Assembly: GCA_049589355.1 (NCBI GenBank)
Contig: JBAWAP010000347.1
Coordinates: 1-8,860, forward strand
Source of the DNA: JBAWAP01 sp049589355
GTDB taxonomy: Bacteria > Chloroflexota > Anaerolineae > VGOG01
Direction: 5' to 3'
DNA: 8,860 bases
Shown: positions 1-8,400 of the stretch, in pieces
Numbering within the stretch: position 1 is the first letter of the stretch
Layout: each line of letters opens with the position of its first letter
Notes under the pieces: model-generated
Databases searched by the model: none
What the model was told of the DNA's origin: nothing
Seen by the model: the letters and a program-made list of their open reading frames with translations, nothing else
Program-made: the position numbers and the translations under genes

Positions 1-1288
1 GGGCTTGGCGAATTTCGTTGCGAGTCGCACCAGCCTGGGCTTGATCGGATATCCAATCAAGTAGCCCTTCCCAGTGGGACTCGCGTATCTGTTGCCGAGC
101 CTGACCGAGGGTGAGATGCTCTCCCCAAACGCGACGATGGGTGGCTCGCACCTCATCCAGGAACTGGTAAAGACACAAGCCCAGAGCCCAAAAACGAATG
201 ATGGCACAAGCCGAACGCATCTGGTAATGGTCGCTGCCCATCAGTTCCTTGAAGTCGGCAAACAGGACTTCGATGGTCCAACGTTGAGCCACATGGCCGA
301 CAACTTCTTCCAGCGTGTCATCCAGCCGGCTGGTGGCCCAATAGTGCGTGTGCTCCAGGTCATCGTCTGGGTCGAGCTTCACGATGAGCACCTGGCAGGG
401 GCCGAGCTTGCGCACCCAGGTCTTGACCAGATGGGCATACACCACCTTGTCGCCTTCTTGCGTTGGCCAGATGACGGGCTCAAAATCGTCAGCGGTTAAG
501 GCCGCCGCGTACTCGTCTACCCTCAACCACCGTCGAGTGCCATCAGGGTCAATCATACGCATCACCCGGTTACAGCTCAACCCACCGGTGACATCCCAGC
601 CTCGTCGGCGGGCGGCTCGCCAGATGCGCCTGGCCATGTACCAGGTATCAACCAGCAGGTGGGTATGGGTGTCTGGCGGCGGCTCGAAGGTGGTCACGTC
701 CTCATAAGCCATATCGATCTTGCTGAGGAAAGGTGTACCTTCCGCCTCGCAAGTCGCCTTGCGACGGTACATGCGCGGTGTCAGTGGAAGTTGCTGGCCT
801 TGGAGCACGTAGACACTCTGGTATAGACTATGCCCCTTGACCACTTTCTTCTCGGTGGCCGAGTAGTGACTGCCCAGACCCTCCTGAGCACGGGCGTACC
901 GTTTGGCGTGGGTCGAGTCGTCAATGATCAAGTAACCTGTCACGACGGTTGGCTTGGGACGACCTCTCCTACGCGGACGTTGGGTACGTTGTGCAGCGTG
1001 GGCTGTGGCCACCAGCGGCGCTACCTGGTCATAGAAGTGGGCTTGGCGCACACCTGTCAGTGTGTCTACCGACCATGGAGCTGCTCGCAGAAAGTAGCAC
1101 AAGCCAAAGATGGTCACACCAACCGCGACGTGACGCAGCAAAGCCGACAGCGTACGCCGTTCATCACAATGCAACAGTCCCAGCAGTACGGTCACGAAGT
1201 ACTTCCACTGGGGCAGACTGAACACGCCGCTGAACAACTGCATGTACTGCGCCAGACGCGCATCTTGGATGTGAATCGGCTGGGGCAT
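1..1288 (-). CDS. IS4-superfamily (IS701-like) DDE transposase, 3' end outside window
   Basis: This is a DNA transposase of the RNase H-like DDE type, which cuts and joins the ends of its own insertion sequence. I translated the frame from ATG at 1288 to the left edge: 429 codons without a stop or frameshift. The catalytic motifs are well spaced: D123 in LIIDDSTHAK, D214 in LLVDTWYMA, and E340 in QRWTIEVLFADFKELMG, where R336-E340-K347 reproduce the R-(3)-E-(6)-K pattern of the IS4 superfamily. The next residues (GSDHYQMRSA) also fit IS701-like proteins. A basic stretch near residues 104-112 (RPRRRGRPK) precedes the catalytic core and could contact DNA. Members of this group usually have about 400-450 residues, so only a few codons should be missing. 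The start is supported by AGGAGG five bases upstream. The frame looks intact, so the element may be active. The family assignment within IS4/IS701 is less certain than the DDE call. Confidence 0.9.
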   Translation of the reverse strand, partial: MPQPIHIQDARLAQYMQLFSGVFSLPQWKYFVTVLLGLLHCDERRTLSALLRHVAVGVTIFGLCYFLRAAPWSVDTLTGVRQAHFYDQVAPLVATAHAAQRTQRPRRRGRPKPTVVTGYLIIDDSTHAKRYARAQEGLGSHYSATEKKVVKGHSLYQSVYVLQGQQLPLTPRMYRRKATCEAEGTPFLSKIDMAYEDVTTFEPPPDTHTHLLVDTWYMARRIWRAARRRGWDVTGGLSCNRVMRMIDPDGTRRWLRVDEYAAALTADDFEPVIWPTQEGDKVVYAHLVKTWVRKLGPCQVLIVKLDPDDDLEHTHYWATSRLDDTLEEVVGHVAQRWTIEVLFADFKELMGSDHYQMRSACAIIRFWALGLCLYQFLDEVRATHRRVWGEHLTLGQARQQIRESHWEGLLDWISDQAQAGATRNEIRQA

Positions 1289-1293
1289 AGCTT

Positions 1294-1299
1294 CCTCCT
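1294..1299 (-). promoter_or_regulatory. Strong Shine-Dalgarno site of the transposase
   Basis: On the minus strand AGGAGG is followed by AAGCT and then ATG at 1288, a spacing of five bases. This near-perfect match to the anti-Shine-Dalgarno sequence fixes the transposase start and contrasts with the weak site before the dockerin gene. Confidence 0.75.
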
Positions 1300-1325
1300 G
1301 AGTGGCTTTTAGATTCTGTCATCCA

Positions 1326-1354
1326 AGGATACCACCAGTTGCGCTATGCTCCAA
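1326..1354 (-). promoter_or_regulatory. Possible sigma-70-like promoter of the transposase
   Basis: On the minus strand TTGGAG (1354-1349) and TATCCT (1331-1326) are separated by 17 bases, about 40 bases before the transposase start. The matches to consensus are three of six and four of six, so this is only a candidate. The AT-rich stretch just upstream (about 1385-1345) would suit a promoter or an insertion-sequence end. Confidence 0.25.
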
Positions 1355-1419
1355 ATTACAATTGTTAAAAGTGCAAAACTACTGAAGCTGGCAGTCGCCG
1401 CCTCAGGGTCCTCATTCCC

Positions 1420-1521
1420 TTCGCGATTCACACCGCGCTGCCGCTGGCATAACAAACAAAGGCCACGAAAGCATTTCGCGCCTTTCGTGGCCTTTCGCGT
1501 GTTTCGCGATTCAAACCGCGC
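1420..1521. repeat. Pair of 19-nt direct repeats, 83 bp apart
   Basis: The sequence TTCGCGATTCACACCGCGC at 1420-1438 recurs at 1503-1521 with one difference (C at 1431, A at 1514). Between the copies lie the hairpin at 1458-1495 and a run of TTTCG motifs starting at 1474, 1483, 1493 and 1502, roughly one helical turn apart. The right copy ends two bases before the stop codon of the dockerin gene. It resembles a small intergenic repeat unit, such as a dispersed palindromic element, but I cannot see other copies here. Confidence 0.6.
1450..1495 (-). terminator. Probable intrinsic terminator of the two-gene surface-protein unit
   Basis: AAAGGCCACGAAAG (1458-1471) and its exact reverse complement (1482-1495) form a 14-bp stem with a 10-nt loop. 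On the minus strand the stem is followed by TTTGTTTGTT, an imperfect T-run. The stem begins 28 bases after the stop codon at 1524, a normal distance for a terminator. The T-run is interrupted by G residues, and similar hairpins can be repeat elements rather than terminators. It would also shield the transposase from read-through. Confidence 0.6.
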
Positions 1522-1523
1522 CC

Positions 1524-2423
1524 TCACCCACAGGTCTCCCCCCAGTGCACCACCACCAGCATGATGTCTACGATGTCAATGTCGCAGTCGTCATCAATAT
1601 CGTAGAGGGGATCATAGTTAGGGGTGTCATCGCTGTTGTCGGGGTTGGGGTTCTCACATGAGGTACGCCAGCGGCTAGCAACGAGCATGATGTCAGCCAC
1701 GTCCACATCTTTGTCGCCGTCAAGGTTACCTACGAGAACGCAGGGCGTGCTCGTGGGTGTTGGGGTAATGGTCGGAGTCTCAGTAGGCGTCGGCGTGATG
1801 GTAGGCGTGCCCGTGGGTGTTAGGGTGCTCGTCGGTGTCGCCATCGGGGTGTGAGTGGGCGTCGGCGTGGCTGTCGGCGTCGGGGTGGGCGTCGGGGTGT
1901 CGGTCGGTGTGGGTGTGGCTGCAGGCGTGTTGGTTGGCGTGGCTCCGCTGGCAGTCAAGGCTACCTCGTGTGATGTCAAATCGTTATGCCAGACGAGCAC
2001 GGGCGAGGCGGTTGCTACCACGCTGTTGACGCGGAATGTGACTGTCTCGCCATCCCTCATTCCTGGAACGGGTGGATCGGCCAACTTCTCTTCGCCGTAG
2101 ATGTACATTGCGCCGTAGTGGCCTGGGTCACTCACCTCCGCGCAGCCGACCACGTCTCCACGAGGGCTGACCGCCTCTACCACCGTCCCGGCCGGGGCGT
2201 CGGCGCCGTTCACCTGGACTGTGCCGTAGGCGATGGTGAAGTAAGGGGTGTTGGGAACCACAGGGCAGACGCTCATTGCGCTGCCGATACCTACCTGGCC
2301 AGTTCGCGTCAGGGCCGGCCAGAGCAACAAGCTGATGACAATCGCGGCCAAGGCTACTGAGATCAGAAGCCAACGTTGTATCGTTGAGATGTCAGGCATG
2401 TTAGAACCGCTTACTTTTCTCAC
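1524..2423 (-). CDS. Membrane-anchored protein with two-Cys module, Thr-Pro stalk and C-terminal dockerin
   Basis: This 299-residue protein should be anchored by its N-terminus in the membrane and display a dockerin outside. A hydrophobic segment spans residues 18-38, preceded by a basic stretch, with no obvious lipobox. Residues 51-157 are a third copy of the two-cysteine module of the upstream gene, with C53 and C94. Residues 162-227 are a Thr-Pro stalk. The dockerin has two 12-residue calcium loops, 233-244 (NLDGDKDVDVAD) and 275-286 (DIDDDCDIDIVD), each followed by a similar helix and a Cys exactly 12 residues after the loop (C256, C298). Type I dockerins bind cohesin domains; no cohesin is visible here. 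I chose GTG at 2423, which overlaps the upstream stop as GTGA and has GGTGA just before it. ATG at 2399 would give 291 residues and keeps the membrane segment, so it is a real alternative. Cotranscription with the giant gene is likely. Confidence 0.88.
   Translation of the reverse strand: MRKVSGSNMPDISTIQRWLLISVALAAIVISLLLWPALTRTGQVGIGSAMSVCPVVPNTPYFTIAYGTVQVNGADAPAGTVVEAVSPRGDVVGCAEVSDPGHYGAMYIYGEEKLADPPVPGMRDGETVTFRVNSVVATASPVLVWHNDLTSHEVALTASGATPTNTPAATPTPTDTPTPTPTPTATPTPTHTPMATPTSTLTPTGTPTITPTPTETPTITPTPTSTPCVLVGNLDGDKDVDVADIMLVASRWRTSCENPNPDNSDDTPNYDPLYDIDDDCDIDIVDIMLVVVHWGETCG
1740..1943 (-). repeat. Thr-Pro-rich stalk encoded by a degenerate minisatellite
   Basis: About 68 codons encode nearly only Thr and Pro, with occasional Ala, Ile, Glu, Asp, Gly, Ser, His, Leu and Met, in units such as TPTPT and TPTIT. 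On the plus strand it reads as repeated GTNGGNGT-like words. Stalks of this kind hold a domain away from the cell surface and are common sites of O-glycosylation in other bacteria. The DNA repeat may change length by slippage, and the synonymous variation suggests it is not a very recent expansion. Confidence 0.85.
1953..2273 (-). repeat. Two-cysteine module, copy C (in the dockerin gene)
   Basis: This copy covers residues 51-157 of the dockerin protein. It shares with the two copies in the giant gene the order TPY, G-V, APAGT, PRGDVVGC, YGE, PG-RDGE, FR and W-ND. Its two cysteines, C53 and C94, are 41 residues apart. By eye roughly half its residues match copy A. The fold is probably a small beta-sandwich, an inference from the alternating pattern. 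Confidence 0.8.
2420..2423 (-). promoter_or_regulatory. GTGA stop-start overlap between the two surface genes
   Basis: The giant gene ends ...AAG TGA with the stop at 2422-2420, and the next gene can start at GTG 2423-2421. Such four-base overlaps are typical of translational coupling, where ribosomes finishing the first gene restart on the second. GGTGA lies just upstream as a modest ribosome site. If translation instead begins at ATG 2399, the genes are separated by 20 bases. Confidence 0.6.
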
Positions 2424-5400
2424 TTCATCACCATTGGCAAGTAAATCTGACTGCTATCCACAATCAAGTCTACGGCGTGAGGCTCCAGATCGTTGCCCCA
2501 GGCCACGACGGTGGCGGGGAGGGCAGGCTGGCCGTCCACCCTGAATGCTAACGGCTCTCCTTCCCGGAAGCCAGGAATGGGTGGGGTGGAGCTATCCTCA
2601 CCGTAGACGTGGACGTAGCCATATTGTCCGGCGTAGCGCACAATGGTGCAGCCGGCAACCTCACCTCTGGGGGTGATGATTTCCACCCGAGTGCCGACCG
2701 GAGCAGGCGTGCCGTGGATCGTAACGCTGCCGCGCAGCAGGGTTCGGTACGGCGTGGGTGACACAGCCGGGCAGGTCGAGGCAATCAGATGTCTGGCACT
2801 TCCTGAGGTGCTGGTCACTTCCACGCCCGACGGATAGACCAGCGTCACGGGGTCGGTGGCGCGGATCAGGTACCCCTCGCCAGGTTCCAACGTCAGGAGG
2901 TCGCTCCATTCGGGATGGGCCGGGTCGTAAACCTTGTCCCGGCTGAGCACCATCAGGTAATGGCCTTCGATGCTCTGTAAGGCAGTTGTGATGGACAAGG
3001 TGGTCGTGGGCAGGTAGCTGACCCAGTTCCAGTAGGTGTGCAGGGGAAGCGGCGTGGTGACCGGCAGCGGGATTCCCTCAATGCGCATGTTAGCGCCGGT
3101 CGCACCGTCCAGCTTCAGGTAGTAGCCCTGGCGGGGGCCCAGCTCCTTGAGATTGCGGTAGACGGGGTCCAGATCGCAGTCATAGATGCCTTTTTCAGCC
3201 CGCACCCGGCAATAGCGGCCCTGGACAGAGCGCAGCACGAGCTCGACGGTGGGCACGGGTGGCTCCATCCGGGTAGAGATCAGATTCCAACCAGGTCCCA
3301 GGTAACTACACTGCCCTTCGGTGGAGCCGATGGCCAGGTTGATTGTGTACGGCGTCCAATCGTTATGCCAGTAGAGCGATGGTGTGGCCACGGCGGAGAT
3401 ACCGTTGATGCGGAACTCGATGATCTCGTCGTCCCTCATGCCGGGGATGGACGGTGGGTCCTCGCCGTAGATTTGCATGTTGGGATATGTCCCGGCCGTC
3501 TGGACGACGGTACAGCCTACCACATCGTCGCGTGGGTTGACCGCCTGGATCACCGTGCCGGCGGGCGCCGGTGCGCCGCGGATGGTCACACTGCCGCGGG
3601 CGATGGTGCGGTAGGGGGTGGCAATGACGTGGCAGGGTGAACCTGCGGGCAGGGTCTCCTCTTCCAGGGCGATCTCGTTGACCTGGGCTTCGCTGGTGAC
3701 GCAGTCCATGCGCACGATGCCGGCGATGATGCTGCCGTCAGACTGGTAAGCGGTCGGGGGCACGGCCAGGGTAATCGAGTAGGCTTGCCCGCTGTCCAAG
3801 TTGAAGCTGGGGCTGACGTCCGTACCGTCAATTTGCACCTTCTGTATGATGGTCGCCCCGCTCAGTTGGCGGAAGGCCAGATGCAGCCGGTAGCGCCGTG
3901 CCGGGTCTAGCCCGTCGAAGCGATAGCGTAGCTCGTTGTCGGGATCATCGGTGGGGTCCGTGTCGGCGCGGTCCATGCGCACAGTCTGCGATGGCAGGTT
4001 GCCCCAGGTGCGCAGCGGCTCACCGTCCAGCCAGCCGTAGGCCCGCCCCTTGCCAGCCAGAGGACCGGGGTATTTGGGATCAGCGGGGTCTTGCAGATCA
4101 TCGCTGTGGCCGGCGTCGGCGTAGCGGTAGTCCACATCATGCAAGGAGATCTCAGCCAGCATGGCGTCCAGGCCATGGGTCTCGGAGATGCCTACGGTGA
4201 TGGTGCGGTCGCGGTAAAGGGCCGGATCCAGCAGGATGGAGAGGCGGTGAGGCTGATGGTCGCTCAGATCCACCGGCGGGATAATCTGCATGCCCTTCAC
4301 CGTGACCTCTTCAGCCCGGCTGCCGTCGCAGTCCCGCAGGGTCAGGTCCAGGTGGTAGAAGTGACCTGGCAAAAGGTGGTCAAAGCGGTAGTAGAGCGTG
4401 CTGGTGATGGCAGCGCGCGAGGTGGCTTCGGGCGCACTGCCGCCACAGGTTACTATGCGCGTGCCTGGGTTGAGATAGCCGTAGCCGAGGGTAGATGTGT
4501 AGGGCGGATCGCTGGCCCCGCCGCTGTCCAACAGGATCGGGCCCCGGAAGCCGACGTACACGTCGCGCCAGGCATCGTTGTTTCCCTCGTCGAACTCGTT
4601 GACAGCGTCGTCCCGGTCGGCCTGGCCAAAGAGTCGGTAGGACCCGGGAACCGCTGGCATCCAGAGGAAGGTGACCGTATCGGCAGTGCCACCGGGTAGG
4701 GGCGGACGGTCGTCCTCTCCTACAGGCGTGCCGCCGGCGTCAGGGTTGCCCTGATAGAAGCCCACTGTCTGGGTAATGGCCGTGGTTTCCCCGGCGTTAG
4801 TCAGGGTGAGGGTGACGCTGATCGTTCCCCCAGCGACGGGCTCCTCGTCCGAGAGCTGCCAGGTGGTAATACGCAGGTCGGGCCGCATGAGGATGCGTAA
4901 CGCCGTGGTAGCCTCGTTGTTCTCCTCGTTCGTCTCAGCCACCCGATCGTAGGGGTCGGCCTTCACACGCACAGGCACGTCGCCGGTGAAGCCCAGGGTG
5001 TTCCACGGGATGCTGGCCTGGGCCGTCCCGTTTGTCCTGAGCAACGTCGAAGCACCGGTGGGGACGTTGGTCACAAAGTCGCTGCCGATGTAGGTTTCGC
5101 CGAAGCCGTCCGGCGGGGTGGCATAGAAGCTGACGGTCAGGCCACCGCTGTCGTATCCGCTGGTGTTGTGCAGCGTTGCCTGGACGTTGACAGTGTCCCC
5201 CTCGACGGGATTGGTGGGGTTGAGGGTCACATCTGCCGGGCCGATGGAAACGTCGCTGATCCCATCTGGCGTGGCAACCAGGTTGGTCAGGTAGAGCCGG
5301 CCGGCCATATTGAAGCTGAGGCACAGCGGGACGGTCACCAGGCCATCGCCCCCCGGCGTAGCACCTGCCATGAAGCGGTTGAAGCCCAGAGCCAGGTTAT

Positions 5401-8400
5401 TGGTGGAGAGGGTGGTCGGAATGGCCAGGTTGGCGTTCTTGCTCCATTCCGAGCTACCGTCGCATCCCACGTCCAGGTTAAGCTGGACAAAAGTGTTGGC
5501 CGAGACCGGCTCCGCGAGCAGCACGTCCATGGTCACGGTGCCGTAGTGGGCCTTGGGCAGCTTGACCTGGGCCTGTTGCTGGCCGGCGGCGTTGAAGGCC
5601 ATCTTGCGGCCGTACTGCGCCCAGTAGCGGCGCCCCGAGCGGAAACTCTCCGGCATGAAGAGCCGAACTTGATGCTCGCTGCCGGCGACCTTCTCGATGG
5701 TGTACATCAGGATGCCGAAGTTGGCCGTGCAGACAGACCCTGCTGCCAGGCTGCACGACACGGTAGTTGGGGTAGTGTTGACGTAGCCATCGGGCACGGT
5801 GATGCTGACCGAGTAGCTGCCTGGCATCAGATCGGCAAAGCTATAAGAACCGTCGCCGGCGGTGGTACGTGTCTGTCCAGTGCCATCCAGCGTGACCGTC
5901 ACGCCCTCAATGCCGGATTCGCCGCCATCCTGCACGCCGTTGTTGTTGGTGTCGTGAAACACCTTTCCCGAAATGGATGCCCTGGGCAACAGGCCAAAGT
6001 TGACCACAACAGTGCCGCCCGGTTCGAGTGTAATGCCAACGCTGCCTGGCGTGGTGTTGACATATCCAGTCGGTGGGGTGACGGACACGGTGTAATTACC
6101 AGGCGTAACATCCACAAAGGTGTAATTGCCATCGCCACCGGTAGAGGTCTGTCCAATGCCGCTCAGACTCACGGTCACCCCGGCCAGCCCTGGCTCGCCG
6201 GCATCCTGCCCGCCGCTACTGTTGTTGTCGCTGAAAACTTTGCCGGATACAGTGCCATACTGGGGGACTTCTGCGCCGATGGTCACAGAAGGAAGTCCCT
6301 CCCAGAGAAGTGCAAAGTAGTTGGCAGGTACAGCCTGATTTCCAAAACCAGGTCCTTCCATGTAGAATTTCCATCCTCCACAGTTGACCCACATGTTCCG
6401 CAAGTCCATCTTGTACCAGCCAGCCTTTAGATAGACAGAACCGATTGTGGCCCATCGATTGATATCATAGCCATCAAAATGTCCAACTTCTAGGTCATCC
6501 AGGTAGAGGCGATACCCGTCATTGGTATATACCCGGAACGTCCAGGTACCAGTTGCAGGAATGAACAGACGTCCCCGGAATTTGTCTGATTCGTCGAAAG
6601 AAGAGCCTATTCGTCCATCGTGGTCAAGTGGAGGGCCGCAGACTGCCTCGCCCCCCTCGAAATCCATAGACTGGTTGAAAATCCATGTACCACCGTAATC
6701 GGTCCACCATTTATCGTGATACATATCGACCCACCAACCTTGAGCAGGGGGAGCAAAGGTCGGTGGTGATGATGCATTGGGGTTCCCATAATATAGCCGG
6801 TAGGAATCATCTGATCCTGACAGGTTACTCAATAGTTTGAAATCTACCTCCCATTCGGTGATGTAATTGCGTGCTACTTCTTGCCATGTGCCAGAGACAT
6901 AGCGCACTATCCGAACATCTGCTTTGTCAGGCCTGACTTTGCCCTCACTTTGTAGTTGGCTGAAGTTGAGAACATTGAGCTTTATGGTTGTGTCGGCAGG
7001 TAGATTACCCGTTAGGGAGATTTGCCTTCTATACCGATAGTTTCCATTCCACCACGGTGGAGAGGACAGAAGGGAAGAATCCCCTGAACGCTTCACCCCT
7101 TCGACAGCCGTCGCTTGTGGGCTATGAGGCTGTTCTCCTATAGCAGATACTGCCTCGTCAGCGCTTGAAGCTGCCAGTCCACCGCTGGCAGCAGCACGGG
7201 CAACCTCTTTGCCAACTCCCAGCACGCTCTGCCGTGTATCATTGTAAACCCTGAGTGGATGAACAGCCGTGGCATCTGCGGCAATGGTGTCGTTGAACGT
7301 GACCACCTCACGATATTGACGATCCCCTGAAACGGCAACCCGCTGGTCCCAGGGGCGGTAGGGACTCACCGGGATGGACCGCGCTGGTGCCACGTAGGAC
7401 TGAACTGTGCCCTGAACCTGAAACGTCTGCGTCGGATAGGCTGGATCACTGGTGCGAACGAGGATCGAGCGATTGAACGGGCCGGCGGGCAGGTAATAGG
7501 TGTCCAGGGTGACGTCCAGGTTGGTCGCATCTGCCGGGCTAACGCTGAAGCTGGGACGCCCCTGGAATGAGGTGGGAAGGCCCTGAATCTCGATGTGGGT
7601 CTGGTAGGTGCCGCCGTTGTCGCTGTAGCAGCCACCGCAATCGTTCGTGCCCAGGTACAGGCGGCCACTGCTCGGGGCGGTGCCCACGTAGGTGCTACCC
7701 ACGAAGAATGGCGCCCCGTTGCCGATTTTGGCGATCAGACTCAAGGTAGGTGCACCCGGCAGTGCCCAGCCTTCGCCTGCAACGTCACCTCTGCCATCCG
7801 GCCCGTAGCACAGGCAGGTGCCGCTGCAACCGTAGCATACCGTGCCGCTGACGCGGATGCCGATGGCGTCGCCGGCAGCCACATCCAGACCGGTATCGGT
7901 CCAGGGGGGTATGCCTAGTACATTCTGGTCCGCTCGCACCCCAGTGCCGACCACTGTGGCCTTGAGGTTCATCATGCCCGTGTTCGCCAGCGTAAAGCTG
8001 TGGTTGAGCAGCGTACCCTGTGGCACGCTGCCGAAGTCCCACATTGTACCGGTTTCGTCGAGGGCCAGCACCGGCTTGGGATCGGCCTGGAAACTGGAGA
8101 GGGGCCGGGCCGCCGTGTCCAGGATGTTGCCCTGCCAGTCGGTGAAGAAGGCCATGACGATGTAATCCTGGTTCGGATCGTAGGCCGGGTTGAAGTCGGC
8201 AGGGTTCCAGGTGATGTCAACCACGTTGGGCCCCGTCTCCAGGGTCACGGTCGTGGCCTCCTCGCGCACCACCGTGCCTTCTGGATCAATGAACTCCAGG
8301 AATAGGTGAGCATCAACCAGGCGGGTTCCGACAGGCGACTGGGCGATCAGGGTAGTGGTGTTGGCCTGCTCTGGGTCGAACGGCGCCTGGGTGACGATCT

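Larger units (their letters stand above)
1..1385 (-). mobile_element. Insertion sequence, partial; only the transposase 5' side is in the window
   Basis: The intact DDE transposase implies an insertion sequence whose far end lies beyond the left edge. The near end must lie upstream of the transposase start at 1288. I place it near 1385 because an AT-rich stretch (about 1345-1385) changes there to GC-rich sequence, but this is a guess. Without the other end I cannot identify the terminal inverted repeat or the target-site duplication. The element sits downstream of the surface-protein genes, in the same orientation, and does not interrupt either of them. Confidence 0.5.

Noticed and set aside
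74..1312. Plus-strand open frames (74-499, 348-707, 830-1312, 949-1221)
   Set aside because: They lie opposite the transposase, whose minus-strand frame shows clear DDE motifs; their own translations show none.
1420..1521. 19-nt repeats as target-site duplication of the insertion sequence
   Set aside because: Both copies lie on the same side of the transposase, differ at one base and are longer than duplications known for this family.
1309..1527. 72-codon minus-strand frame between the dockerin gene and the transposase
   Set aside because: It covers the hairpin, the direct repeats and the probable insertion-sequence edge, overlaps the dockerin stop, and its start lacks support. It looks like chance.
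1740..1943. CRISPR-like repeat array
   Set aside because: The periodic words come from Thr-Pro codons in an open frame; there are no conserved repeats with unique spacers.
5168..6430. 420-codon open frame on the plus strand
   Set aside because: It lies wholly opposite the giant gene, has a composition rich in His, Arg and Ala with no recognisable motif, and is explained as an antisense shadow of GC-rich coding DNA.
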